Of a DNA stretch of 64,000 nucleotides, positions 54,394 through 62,461 are shown piece by piece. Within the stretch, counting starts at the first letter, position 1, and the number at the start of each line of letters is the position of its first letter. The notes beneath the pieces were generated by a model, which was not told the DNA's origin, searched no databases, and saw only the letters and a list, made by a program, of their open reading frames with translations. The stretch comes from Crocosphaera sp. UHCC 0190. GTDB taxonomy: Bacteria > Cyanobacteriota > Cyanobacteriia > Cyanobacteriales > Microcystaceae. The stretch lies in NCBI RefSeq assembly GCF_034932065.1, contig NZ_JAYGHP010000003.1, positions 62,001-126,000 on the forward strand, given 5' to 3'. The position numbers and the translations under genes were made by a program.

Positions 54394-55689
54394 ATGACAA
54401 GCACTTTAAACTTTACCAAACTTCCCCCATCTACCCATGAATTTGCTGAGGTAATTCACCGCTTAGAAGCTGGTGGTTCAATGTTACCTGATACCCCAGA
54501 GAACTTAATGCAAATTATCGGCATATATAAAGCCTATGCAGTGCCAATGGACTTCTATTGGCGGGATCTTTTATATATTGCTGAACGGGTATTTTTAGAC
54601 CCCCTTCCCTTCTTTAAATATTTCTTACCTCAAGAGTATTTAGATCTCCATAATCATTATGCTGGAGATGACGCAGATTTGAGAATTTGGCGAGGAGTAG
54701 CAACAGCCCATCCTGAATTATTAGAGTTTATGGAAAAGGGCAAAACTGGTAAACTACCAAAACTTTTTCATCATCTTAATCATGACCGCATTAACATGGA
54801 ATTTGCGGAAGCTTGTATGCGGGCCATGTTATGGCATGGTCGAGATATGGGATGGGGTAAATTTGATGCTTATCTTGATAGTGAGGAATACAAAACAAAC
54901 GCAGATAGAGCAATTAAAGCCTATTTTAAAAAGAATCCTGCTATGTTAGGACTGTATAAATTATTCCCTGATATGTTCTTGGAACAGGTTCGTCAACTTT
55001 CCTATTATTCTAATTTAGGACTATTTTGGGAAGTGATGGCCCCTGTGTTTTTTGAGATGTCAGATATTTATGATGAGGGAGGTTTTAAAGGGGTTCCTGA
55101 TGCCATGAATTTTCTAGTTAATGGTATTTTTGCTATTGCGGGTCGTCCTATTTATCATCATGTTTATATTGAGGGGAAATGTTACGAAATTATTCCTAAA
55201 TCTAAGGGGTTTACTTGGTTATATGAGGCAGCGTTACCCTACGTTGAAGCGGTATTTTATCGCACTGCTCCCTTCCGAGGAACTAAGTCTTATAATGCTC
55301 AAGCAAAACAAGTTCCTGAACAGCAAAAAGACTTTCATTATGGCATTTTATACGCTGATGTTTTCCCCGTCGGAACTGCCGGAATACCTCCCACATTGTT
55401 AATGGATGATATGTATCATTTTTTGCCAGATTACTTGATAGAATACTATCAAAAACATTGTCGTGGGGAAGATGATGTCTTGATCCAATTAGGGATTACT
55501 TTTCAGCGATCAATGTATAATGTAACTTCTGCTGTTATTCAAGCATTGAGAACTGCTTTGTTATATCCTTTAGATGATCCTAACCCCAAACATTTGCAGA
55601 AAAACCGTCAATTTTTTGAATCACAAATTGATAGATTTAAACGTCCCGAAGCCCGTTTAAGGGATGTTCAAAACCAAGAATACCGTTAA
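54394..55689 (+). CDS. cupA: CO2 hydration protein CupA (ChpY)
   Basis: A 431-residue soluble peripheral protein specific to cyanobacterial CO2 uptake NDH-1 complexes, bound to NdhD3/F3 and proposed to hold a zinc site that hydrates CO2. 'WRDLLYIAERVFLDPLPFFK', 'HHYAGDDADLRIWRG' and 'FEMSDIYDEGGFKGVPDAMN' are family sequences. The ATG is preceded by AGGA; an in-frame TTG two codons upstream is less likely. Length favours CupA over the shorter CupB. Confidence 0.9.
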   Translation: MTSTLNFTKLPPSTHEFAEVIHRLEAGGSMLPDTPENLMQIIGIYKAYAVPMDFYWRDLLYIAERVFLDPLPFFKYFLPQEYLDLHNHYAGDDADLRIWRGVATAHPELLEFMEKGKTGKLPKLFHHLNHDRINMEFAEACMRAMLWHGRDMGWGKFDAYLDSEEYKTNADRAIKAYFKKNPAMLGLYKLFPDMFLEQVRQLSYYSNLGLFWEVMAPVFFEMSDIYDEGGFKGVPDAMNFLVNGIFAIAGRPIYHHVYIEGKCYEIIPKSKGFTWLYEAALPYVEAVFYRTAPFRGTKSYNAQAKQVPEQQKDFHYGILYADVFPVGTAGIPPTLLMDDMYHFLPDYLIEYYQKHCRGEDDVLIQLGITFQRSMYNVTSAVIQALRTALLYPLDDPNPKHLQKNRQFFESQIDRFKRPEARLRDVQNQEYR

Positions 55690-55695
55690 CTGTAG

Positions 55696-55717
55696 GGTGG
55701 GCAATGCCCACCTTTTT
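55696..55717 (+). terminator. Palindrome with T-run after cupA
   Basis: GGTGGGCA-A-TGCCCACC is followed at once by TTTTT, six bases after the cupA stop. It is a good rho-independent terminator for the cluster and the third copy of this core in the window. Confidence 0.8.
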
Positions 55718-55850
55718 AAAATTTCATAAAATGATATCGTCTAAAAAAGTGATTAAAATCACAGCCTGATAAAAAATCAAAGAATTATAATATTAGTAGC
55801 CTAATTAGGTATAATTGATTCTACATATAACCGACTCTTAATCAGTCAAA

Positions 55851-56249
55851 ATGATGACCAAAACACAAGCAATTGAATTTGCTAAACAATTTAACTGGAC
55901 AGGTGCTGATGCTGAAAGAGCATTTAATGGTTTGAATTTAACGGAAGCTAATGAACAAGATATTTTAATAGCATTAGCTCAATTTTCAGGACAAGAATTA
56001 TTAAATCGGCAGCGACTTCAAGCTGCACAAAGAGCCCAAGTTACTAGAAAGAAAAGTGAGATCAAACAAATAGAAACTGAATATCAACAACAAATTGAAG
56101 AAAGTCAGCAAAAAATTCAGGAAATGCGAAGTGTTTTTATTCCTGTTATTGCTCGTCTTTACAATATTTCCCAACAATTCGGATTACAAGATCCTTGGAT
56201 TGAAGCTATGTTAGAAACCTATGAACAACATCATAAAGAAGCTTCATGA
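55851..56249 (+). CDS. Coiled-coil hypothetical protein, first gene of HNH cassette
   Basis: A 132-residue protein. The N-terminal ~50 residues look like a small UBA-like helical domain ('AIEFAKQFNWTGADAERAFN'), followed by a long Gln/Glu/Lys coiled coil (about 55-105). It overlaps the next gene by 29 bp. A TATAAT lies 36 bp upstream. I do not recognise the family; the operon ends with an HNH endonuclease. Confidence 0.6.
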   Translation: MMTKTQAIEFAKQFNWTGADAERAFNGLNLTEANEQDILIALAQFSGQELLNRQRLQAAQRAQVTRKKSEIKQIETEYQQQIEESQQKIQEMRSVFIPVIARLYNISQQFGLQDPWIEAMLETYEQHHKEAS

Positions 56250-56649
56250 CGCTTCTAAAATCATGAAAAAAGAACAATATACCACACGAATACAGTTAAA
56301 AGGCTATGGTGCTAGTCAATATCAAAGTAGACTAATTACTAAAAAATTGACACCGATAGATATAGAAAAAAGGACTTATATTTATGATTTGTCTGATGTT
56401 ATTACTTCAATAAAACAATACTTAGAACGTCCTAAAATTCAGTCACAAACTCGCCGAAAACTTGAATCTATTTTAAAAGTTTTATTAGAACGCTTAGGAA
56501 ATGTTGTGACTGTGCCATTTATTCGAGGAAACGACCCGCAACTAAGCCAAGTGAGTAAACAATTATTTGATAAAATAGCTGATGTTGATCGCTATTTTTC
56601 AGAACTTAATGCAAATATAGCCACGATAAAAGGTAAATATACACCATGA
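56221..56649 (+). CDS. Unknown protein, second gene of HNH cassette
   Basis: A 142-residue basic, mostly helical protein ('ITSIKQYLERPKIQSQTRRK' and 'ISEL'-like 'FSELNANIATIKGK'). The start may be the Met 14 codons later (MKKEQYTTRIQ), which would remove the overlap with the preceding gene. Its stop overlaps the HNH start (ATGA), so the two are coupled. Not recognised. Might be a DNA-binding or specificity partner of the nuclease. Confidence 0.55.
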   Translation: MNNIIKKLHDASKIMKKEQYTTRIQLKGYGASQYQSRLITKKLTPIDIEKRTYIYDLSDVITSIKQYLERPKIQSQTRRKLESILKVLLERLGNVVTVPFIRGNDPQLSQVSKQLFDKIADVDRYFSELNANIATIKGKYTP

Positions 56650-57011
56650 ATAATAATCCAGAAATTCCCTTAGAAGAATTGACAGAAAAACTATTGAGAA
56701 CTAATCTAAAACTAGATAAATGGTTAGATAAATCACAAGATAAACTTGATGATCTTCAAGAAAAATATGCTCCCAGAACTGAGTTTAACCGTTGGCGTAA
56801 TTCTCAAGAAGGGCAAGAATGGAAAAAGCAAAAATATCGTCAACAAAATAAATTATGTCCAATTTGCAAAGAGACTATTACTAATTTAAAAGGTTCTCAT
56901 ATTGACCATATTAAACCACTTGTTCCTTATTCTTATTTAGCTTTAGATACTAATAATATGCAAGTTACTCATGCAGAGTGTAACAAGTCAAAAGGCAGAA
57001 AAATTGATTAA
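56646..57011 (+). CDS. HNH endonuclease
   Basis: A 121-residue protein. A charged helical N-terminal part (about 1-65) precedes a zinc-ribbon HNH fold: 'CPICKETI', 'GSHIDHIKPL', 'NNMQVTHAECNKSKGR'. The Cys pair and His-Asp-His are intact, so it should cut DNA with a divalent metal. It is translationally coupled to the upstream gene and is the only recognised catalytic member of the three-gene cassette. Confidence 0.85.
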   Translation: MNNNPEIPLEELTEKLLRTNLKLDKWLDKSQDKLDDLQEKYAPRTEFNRWRNSQEGQEWKKQKYRQQNKLCPICKETITNLKGSHIDHIKPLVPYSYLALDTNNMQVTHAECNKSKGRKID

Positions 57012-57024
57012 TTAGGTTATTTTC

Positions 57025-57195
57025 TTAATCTTCTAACTGATCTAACAATTCTGCTAGATATCCTGCGACTGCTTCATAAAGATTTTGCAGTAATTCCTCA
57101 AAATTATCCCCTTGTGTCGCACAACCAGGTAAAGCAGGAACTTCTGCCCAATATCCCCCTTCTTCTGCTTCATGGACAATAATTTGTAGTTTCAT
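57025..57195 (-). CDS. HicB-like antitoxin, orphan
   Basis: A 56-residue protein starting MKLQIIVHEAEEGGYWAEVP and containing 'ALPGCATQGDNFEELLQNLY', the HicB partial-RNase-H fold pattern. It is too short to carry the usual DNA-binding tail. No HicA-type toxin (small dsRBD-like protein) is visible next to it in either direction. Convergent with the HNH gene. Confidence 0.8.
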   Translation of the reverse strand: MKLQIIVHEAEEGGYWAEVPALPGCATQGDNFEELLQNLYEAVAGYLAELLDQLED

Positions 57196-57304
57196 TTTTT
57201 GAATTATCTGGCAATTAGTTTATAACTTCAGTATATATAAGTATAATAGTTTTTGCCTAAAATATGCCATTAAATCTATTTTTTTGACTTTTATACATTG
57301 GACT

Positions 57305-57514
57305 TTACCTCAATTTAGAAACTATCTTATCTGTTGATTTTAAATTAAAATGTTGAATTTTTTTAGAAGCATTTAAAACTTCAATTCCAATGACATTTCT
57401 GGCAGAATCATAGTCTAAAATAATGCCTGGACTCACAGAATCACTTTCTTCAATTTCTGCATCACTCCAACTAATTCTTAATACATCAACCTCACTATCA
57501 TATTTAGCTTCCAT
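57305..57514 (-). CDS. DUF2283 family protein
   Basis: A 69-residue protein with 'KYDSEVDVLRISWSDAEIEE' and 'GIILDYDSARNVIGIEVLNA', the DUF2283 pattern (acidic two-strand sheets). It is generally the second member of a DUF4258-DUF2283 pair suspected to be a toxin-antitoxin module. It overlaps the preceding DUF4258 gene by 11 bp. Confidence 0.85.
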   Translation of the reverse strand: MEAKYDSEVDVLRISWSDAEIEESDSVSPGIILDYDSARNVIGIEVLNASKKIQHFNLKSTDKIVSKLR

Positions 57515-57770
57515 TGTCTAATCTCCAGTATTTTTTGATTTTGCTAGTAACGTAAACAGTCACAATTATGTTATGTTGGACCAAATCATTGATATAAGCC
57601 CTTAGTAAATAGGTTTTGTCATTGTTTGCTTTAAATGTACCTTGATAGACTTTTAATCCATCTTCTTCTAAAATTTGTTCAGGATACTCTAAAATGAGTT
57701 CTAAAATATGAATAGGAATTCTTCGCTTTTGTAGTTCCCCCTGTGCGTGTTGACTAAGACTAAATTGCAT
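57504..57770 (-). CDS. DUF4258 family protein
   Basis: An 88-residue protein that starts 'MQFSLSQHAQGELQKRRIP' (typical 'HA..R...RgI') and contains 'TYLLRAYINDLVQHNIIVTV'. It has the BECR/RelE-like look of DUF4258 proteins, which in pairs with DUF2283 are thought to act as RNase-type toxins (inference). Overlap with the DUF2283 gene supports co-translation. Confidence 0.82.
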   Translation of the reverse strand: MQFSLSQHAQGELQKRRIPIHILELILEYPEQILEEDGLKVYQGTFKANNDKTYLLRAYINDLVQHNIIVTVYVTSKIKKYWRLDNGS

Positions 57771-57848
57771 CTTAACTCTTTATATTATATATTATATATT
57801 ATATTACTCGGCTTGGATATATTCCGGTGATCGCTACTGAATTGAAAA

Positions 57849-57869
57849 GGGCATAATGGTATTATGCCC
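57849..57869. repeat. Palindrome, arms GGGCATAAT
   Basis: GGGCATAAT and ATTATGCCC flank GGT, with CCTAC on the right, between the DUF4258 and fasciclin genes. Half of the same motif (GTAGGGACATAATACCA) sits at 60181-60197. Confidence 0.85.
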
Positions 57870-57911
57870 CTACATGATTTATATTGGTTTTAACCTGGTT
57901 AAACTCTATTT

Positions 57912-58313
57912 TTACCCCATCAAAATGACATTATCAATCACATGAATAACCCCGTTATCTGCTTCAATATTTTCCATGATAACGGTTGCATTTTTCACTT
58001 CAAAGCCATCCGAACAATCAATAGAAATAGGAGAACCTTCAACAGAAGTGACCGTCTCAACTTTTGCTAAATCAGCCTTCATTAATTTACCGGAAACCAC
58101 ATGATAACAGAGGATTCTAGACAGTTGAGGAATATTTTGTAATAAAGTGGTAATAGTGCCTGGAGGTAGTTTAGCAAAAGCTGCATCTGTTGGGGCAAAA
58201 ACCGTAAAAGGCCCAGGACTTTTTAGGGTATCTACTAAGTTAGCGGCACTCACAGCAGCCACTAAGGTTTTAAAGTTATCATTATTAACGGCAATATCAA
58301 CGATATCAGGCAT
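57912..58313 (-). CDS. Small fasciclin-domain protein, CupS-like
   Basis: A 133-residue single fasciclin domain with '[20 protein letters not shown]' and '[18 protein letters not shown]'. There is no signal peptide, so it is cytoplasmic, unlike secreted fasciclins. CupS, the small partner of the NdhF3/NdhD3/CupA complex, is a fasciclin protein of this size and is usually encoded right after cupA. Here the gene is 2.2 kb away on the opposite strand. The CupS identity is a good guess only. Confidence 0.75.
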   Translation of the reverse strand: MPDIVDIAVNNDNFKTLVAAVSAANLVDTLKSPGPFTVFAPTDAAFAKLPPGTITTLLQNIPQLSRILCYHVVSGKLMKADLAKVETVTSVEGSPISIDCSDGFEVKNATVIMENIEADNGVIHVIDNVILMG

Positions 58314-58404
58314 ATTTTTAAGAGATAAATGTCAACAACGTTTTAAATTATAGCCTAATTATAGCCAGAAAATTTATCAGATCTAAGATTGAAAAAACAT
58401 TCTT

Positions 58405-58468
58405 TAGGGTCAATTCATGAATTAACCCTACCAAAACACTCAATATTTAGAGGCGTTGCGTAAGTCCT
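58405..58468. repeat. MITE-like remnant: AATTCATGAATT palindrome plus AAGTCCT end
   Basis: TAGGGTCAATTCATGAATTAACCCTA-type palindrome arms with one mismatch lie at 58405-58430. The right-end motif GCGTTGCGTAAGTCCT lies at 58453-58468. It is the mirror partner of the left end near 49828. It lies between the fasciclin and ubiD genes. Confidence 0.75.
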
Positions 58469-58479
58469 GACCTTTTACC

Positions 58480-59991
58480 TTACTGAATAATATCATAACC
58501 AAACAAATTGGCATTCACTTCAGTTAAGATAATATCCCCTAAACCATATTCTACCCAACGACGATCAACCATCGCTGCAACATCAGGATCAGACTCTAAG
58601 GGTTCTCCCCATTCATGATTAGTTTCAGGATACATTTTTGTAGTTGCATCAATGCCCATTCTTCCCCCTAACCCAACTTTTTCACTAGCAAAATCTAGGG
58701 TATCAAAAGGCGTTTCTGGTAAGATAAAAACATCTCTTGAAGGGTCAACTTTAGAACTTATAGCCCAAACAACTTGACGGGGATCACGAATATTAATATC
58801 CTTGTCAACTACGATCACAAATTTGGTATAAGTAAACTGAGGTAAGGCACTCCAAAAAGCTAAAGCGGCCCGTCTTGCTTGTCCTGGATAAGCTTTATCA
58901 ATGGAAATAATCGCTGCTTTATAACTTAATGCTTCCATTGGTAAGAAAAAGTCCGTAATTTCAGAGACTTGTTGTCTTAAAATGGGAGTATAAATGCGGT
59001 TTAAAGCAATGGCCATCATCGCTTCTTCTTTGGGAGGACGACCACTAAAAGTAGTTAAATAAAGGGGATCTTTGCGATGAGTAATACAATGAAAACGTAC
59101 CAAAGGAGAATCTTCTAAACCGCCATAATAACCCATGTGATCCCCAAAGGGGCCATCTGGTAATACTTCACCAGGGGTAATAGTTCCTTCCAAGATAAAT
59201 TCTGCATCTGCTGGTACTTCTAAATCAAGGGTTTTACACTTGGTTAATTGTACTCCAGACCCCCCATATAAACCCGCAAATAACCATTCTGATAAATCTA
59301 CCGGAATAGGGGTAGCTGCTGCCATAATAATCAAAGGATCAACACCGAGGGCGATCGCAATTTCTAATTTTTTGCCCTTTTCTGCTGCTTTTCGTAAATG
59401 TCTGGCCCCTCCTCTCACGGATAACCAATGCACCGTCATAGTATTATTAGATTGCAACTGTAAGCGATAAACTCCCACATTAGGGGTTCCGGTTTCACAG
59501 TCTCTTGTAATTACCAGTCCTAAAGTGATAATTTTGCCCGCATCTCCAGGATAAGGACGAATTAGAGGTAAAGTATTAAGATCAATTTCATCCCCTTCTA
59601 TGACTATTTGTTGACAGGGAGGAAGAAAACTTTTTCCTGGTTTCGCTTTGACTACATCAAAAAGAACTTTACCAAAATCAATGGCCTGAGAGATCTTTTT
59701 CGGGGGTTTGGGTTGTTGCAACATGGCTAATTTTTCCCCCAAAGTTTCTAATTCTTGGGGTTGTTCCATGTTCATGGCCCAACATATTCGTTCAACGGTT
59801 CCCATTAAATTGATAGCGACGGGAAACTTGGCCCCTTTGACATTTTCAAAGAGTAAGGCCGGGCCTCCTGCTTGTAACATTCGGTTGGATATTTCGGCAA
59901 TTTCTAAGTCAGGATCGACTAAACTACTGATGCGTCGTAGTTGTCCCCTTTGTTCGAGTTGTTTGATAAATCCCCGTAAATCTCTGGCCAT
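58480..59991 (-). CDS. ubiD: UbiD family decarboxylase
   Basis: A 503-residue prenylated-FMN-dependent decarboxylase. 'NVGVYRLQLQSNNTMTVHWL' and 'EGTITPGEVLPDGPFGDHMG' include the Arg and Glu of the conserved active site. Starts 'MARDLRGFIKQLEQRGQLRR'. In cyanobacteria a UbiD relative removes the carboxyl group in plastoquinone synthesis, which is the likely role here. No UbiX gene is adjacent. Monocistronic. Confidence 0.92.
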   Translation of the reverse strand: MARDLRGFIKQLEQRGQLRRISSLVDPDLEIAEISNRMLQAGGPALLFENVKGAKFPVAINLMGTVERICWAMNMEQPQELETLGEKLAMLQQPKPPKKISQAIDFGKVLFDVVKAKPGKSFLPPCQQIVIEGDEIDLNTLPLIRPYPGDAGKIITLGLVITRDCETGTPNVGVYRLQLQSNNTMTVHWLSVRGGARHLRKAAEKGKKLEIAIALGVDPLIIMAAATPIPVDLSEWLFAGLYGGSGVQLTKCKTLDLEVPADAEFILEGTITPGEVLPDGPFGDHMGYYGGLEDSPLVRFHCITHRKDPLYLTTFSGRPPKEEAMMAIALNRIYTPILRQQVSEITDFFLPMEALSYKAAIISIDKAYPGQARRAALAFWSALPQFTYTKFVIVVDKDINIRDPRQVVWAISSKVDPSRDVFILPETPFDTLDFASEKVGLGGRMGIDATTKMYPETNHEWGEPLESDPDVAAMVDRRWVEYGLGDIILTEVNANLFGYDIIQ

Positions 59992-60099
59992 GATACAAAA
60001 TGTAAAGTTTGTTATTTACCTATTGTTACTTATTTTGGGGAGGTGTGGGGAGAGAGGGTTTACTGGAGACATGAATTTCATTTATATAAGATTTCAAAG

Positions 60100-60125
60100 T
60101 AGGGGCGAACGGCCGTTCGCCCCTA
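60100..60125. repeat. Perfect palindrome, core CGAACGGCCGTTCG
   Basis: A 26-bp perfect palindrome with TAGGGG/CCCCTA arms. It lies between the ubiD start and the truncated kinase, so it is not a simple 3' terminator of either gene. Confidence 0.9.
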
Positions 60126-60160
60126 AAATTATTGGGAAAAAGGATAATATTGTGATGTAT

Positions 60161-60433
60161 CTAATCTCTATTCCAATTCTGTAGGGACATAATACCATTT
60201 TGAAACAGTCTCAAAGCATCAGGAATATTTAAGGTTAAAACCTTAAGAACTTTATTAATATTTTGGTAACTATTACTAATTATATATGTTATGCCAAACC
60301 CTCCTTCTCCTAATTTCTCAGAGACACGATATAACCCTTCTAATAGTAATTCTGAGCCACAAGTTTGACAATATAAATGATGATTATCTGGATTATCGGG
60401 TTGAGTGCAGTTAGGGTTGATACATAGAGACAT
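60161..60433 (-). pseudogene. Truncated Ser/Thr protein kinase
   Basis: Only the first ~75 residues of a cyanobacterial four-Cys kinase remain: the zinc-ribbon 'MSLCINPNCTQPDNPDN' with 'YCQTCGSELLLEGLYRV', then the glycine-rich loop 'LGEGGFGITY' and the Lys in 'VLKVLTL'. After 'DALRLFQ' the sequence is lost and a half palindrome (GTAGGGACATAATACCA) begins. There is no catalytic loop, so it cannot be an active kinase. Confidence 0.85.
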
Positions 60434-60527
60434 GACAGAATAGATAGAATCAAAAAATTTACTTCAATCTTAGAGCAATTTCCCTAAATTGTGTATAAAT
60501 TTATATGTCAAAAATCCTTGCTTTTTC

Positions 60528-60556
60528 TTGACTTGACATGGTATTATATAGATAAT
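60528..60556 (+). promoter_or_regulatory. Sigma-70 type promoter of moaC
   Basis: TTGACT and GATAAT are separated by 17 bp, about 75 bases before the moaC start. The pair fits a group 1 sigma-factor promoter. Confidence 0.55.
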
Positions 60557-60631
60557 GGAAAAGGTGTGCGCTTATAACCTCTGTTCTAGGGCAATATAAG
60601 TTAATAATAGAAACAGTTTCTCTTACTGAAA

Positions 60632-61120
60632 ATGTCTAATATACCTCAATCTAAATTATCCCATCTTAATGAACAAGGAGAGGCCCAAATGGTTGATGTC
60701 TCTACCAAAAATGTTACCCGTCGTCAAGCAGTTGCAGGGGGACAAGTACGAATGAAAAAAGCAACTTTTGACGCAATAGAAGCAGGAAATAACCCTAAAG
60801 GAGATGTCTTAGGTACTGCCAAATTAGCAGGAATTATGGCGGCAAAACAAACAGCAAATTTGATTCCTTTATGTCATCCTTTACCCCTGCATAAAATAGA
60901 AGTAAAGTTAACACCCGATCAAAATTTACCAGGGTATCAAATAGAAGCAACGGTTATCACGAAAGCAGAAACAGGGGTAGAAATGGAAGCATTAACTGCT
61001 GTTTCTGTTGCTGCTTTGACACTTTATGATATGGCAAAAGCATTAGAAAAATCGATGCAAATTGAAAATATCCGTTTAATTAGTAAAACAGGGGGAAAAT
61101 CTGGAGACTATAATAGTTGA
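60632..61120 (+). CDS. moaC: Cyclic pyranopterin monophosphate synthase
   Basis: A 162-residue enzyme of molybdenum cofactor synthesis that finishes the conversion of the GTP-derived MoaA product to cPMP. Active-site patterns '[20 protein letters not shown]' and '[20 protein letters not shown]' are present. The first ~18 residues are a usual short lead. No other moa gene is adjacent. Confidence 0.96.
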   Translation: MSNIPQSKLSHLNEQGEAQMVDVSTKNVTRRQAVAGGQVRMKKATFDAIEAGNNPKGDVLGTAKLAGIMAAKQTANLIPLCHPLPLHKIEVKLTPDQNLPGYQIEATVITKAETGVEMEALTAVSVAALTLYDMAKALEKSMQIENIRLISKTGGKSGDYNS

Positions 61121-61177
61121 TCAGCCGTTATAATAGAGTTTGAAATCATTGGTTAAACATCATACCTATCTAAAGAA

Positions 61178-61639
61178 ATGATAACCCATCTATCCTCTCT
61201 CTATGACACTGATTTTTATGCTTGGACGCAAACACAAGTTAACTTAATAAAAACACAAGAATGGCACAAATTAGATAGTCTCAATTTAATTGAGGAAATT
61301 GAAGCTTTGGGAAGAAAAGAACGCAAAGAATTAAGAAATCGATTAGCTATCTTATTAGGACATTTATTAAAATGGCAATTTCAATCAAACAAACGTAGTA
61401 GTAGTTGGTTAAGTACAATTCGAGAACAACGAATTCAAATTAGGCTATTATTGCAAGATAGTCCCAGTTTAAAATCCTATCTAGATGATGTTTTTTTGAC
61501 TGCCTATGAATTAGGGTTAGCTTTAGCAATTAGAGAAACTCGTTTAGGGGAAAACATTTTTCCCGAAATTTGTCCTTATACTTTAGAACAAGCTGTCAAC
61601 CCTGAATTTTTTCCTGCACCGACAATATTGGAGTCATAA
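61178..61639 (+). CDS. DUF29 family protein
   Basis: A 153-residue DUF29 protein: 'LYDTDFYAWTQTQVNLIKTQ', 'NLIEEIEALGRKERKELRNR', 'LLGHLLKWQFQ'. DUF29 genes are multicopy in cyanobacteria; the role is unknown. Monocistronic. Confidence 0.88.
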   Translation: MITHLSSLYDTDFYAWTQTQVNLIKTQEWHKLDSLNLIEEIEALGRKERKELRNRLAILLGHLLKWQFQSNKRSSSWLSTIREQRIQIRLLLQDSPSLKSYLDDVFLTAYELGLALAIRETRLGENIFPEICPYTLEQAVNPEFFPAPTILES

Positions 61640-61691
61640 AAGTGTAATTTATCTGATAAAATAGTAGATGAAACTTGTTTAAATTATCCCT

Positions 61692-61943
61692 ATGCCTCCT
61701 CGTTGGCCCCGTAAACCTGATCGCGCTGATCCTGAATTCCGTCGTTTTGATGATCGTATAAATTTTGCCGTCCATGTCGCCATCTTTCTCGCTTGTAATT
61801 CTGGTGTGTGGTTTGTCCATAATATTAAACAAGCAGACTGGCTTTGGATTACCTGGTTTTCAGGAATTTGGGCTACCATATTATTAGGGCATTTAATCTA
61901 TATTGCCGCGATCGCTAACTACTCAGAAAAGTCCCATGGCTAA
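61692..61943 (+). CDS. 2TM-domain membrane protein
   Basis: An 83-residue protein with a basic N-terminus and two membrane helices: 'FAVHVAIFLACNSGVWFVHN' and 'WITWFSGIWATILLGHL'. It resembles the 2TM domain of histidine-kinase neighbours and stand-alone cyanobacterial proteins. It overlaps the next gene by 8 bp. Confidence 0.8.
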   Translation: MPPRWPRKPDRADPEFRRFDDRINFAVHVAIFLACNSGVWFVHNIKQADWLWITWFSGIWATILLGHLIYIAAIANYSEKSHG

Positions 61944-62244
61944 TTCTAATACAACCCAAGCAATTGAAAAACTCGCTGCTGAAATTGGCGAAAATATCTA
62001 CATAGATGTGGCAAAATGGCATCTTTATTTATCAGATGCTCATTTACATACTACTGTTGCAGAAAAAGTCTATCCCTTGATAGAAAATGAAGAACTAAAC
62101 GAAGATGCTATTATTAGTATTCTCCGTCAAATTAAGGTATCATTGGGAGCAGGAAGAATCGAGGTTTCTCTTTTGGACTTGTTACCGATGCAATGTCAAG
62201 TAAATTTAATTGATTTACTCGAAGATTATCAAAAAAATCGGTAA
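61936..62244 (+). CDS. DUF3181 family protein
   Basis: A 102-residue cyanobacteria-specific protein: 'IEKLAAEIGENIYIDVAKWH' and 'EVSLLDLLPMQCQVNLIDLL'. An upstream in-frame Met is ignored because MANSNTT is the family start. Function unknown. Part of a tight run with the 2TM gene. Confidence 0.85.
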   Translation: MANSNTTQAIEKLAAEIGENIYIDVAKWHLYLSDAHLHTTVAEKVYPLIENEELNEDAIISILRQIKVSLGAGRIEVSLLDLLPMQCQVNLIDLLEDYQKNR

Positions 62245-62251
62245 TTAGGCG

Positions 62252-62461
62252 ATGAAATTATCTTCACTAAAATTCTTAAGTTTAGGGTTAATTTTCGTAC
62301 AAATTGCTATTGTTTCACCCAGAATATTAGCCCAAACTTCATCCCCTAACTCGGCAGAAATTCAAGCAAAAAATGCCCGTCAATGGCGAAAAATGACTGA
62401 AGATGAAAAGTCTCAAGCGTTGAATTTTAATCAAGATTTAAACCCTAAAGTAACCAAATAA
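62252..62461 (+). CDS. Small secreted hypothetical protein
   Basis: A 69-residue protein with a signal peptide ending around 'PRILAQTSS', and a short polar mature part ('ARQWRKMTEDEKSQAL'). Seven bases after the DUF3181 stop, so perhaps co-transcribed. The 3' end overlaps the convergent transporter gene by 31 bp. Function unknown. Confidence 0.6.
   Translation: MKLSSLKFLSLGLIFVQIAIVSPRILAQTSSPNSAEIQAKNARQWRKMTEDEKSQALNFNQDLNPKVTK

Noticed and set aside
57012-57304. A HicA toxin partner for the HicB-like gene
   Set aside because: No frame near the gene reads as a small HicA (His-containing dsRBD-like) protein.
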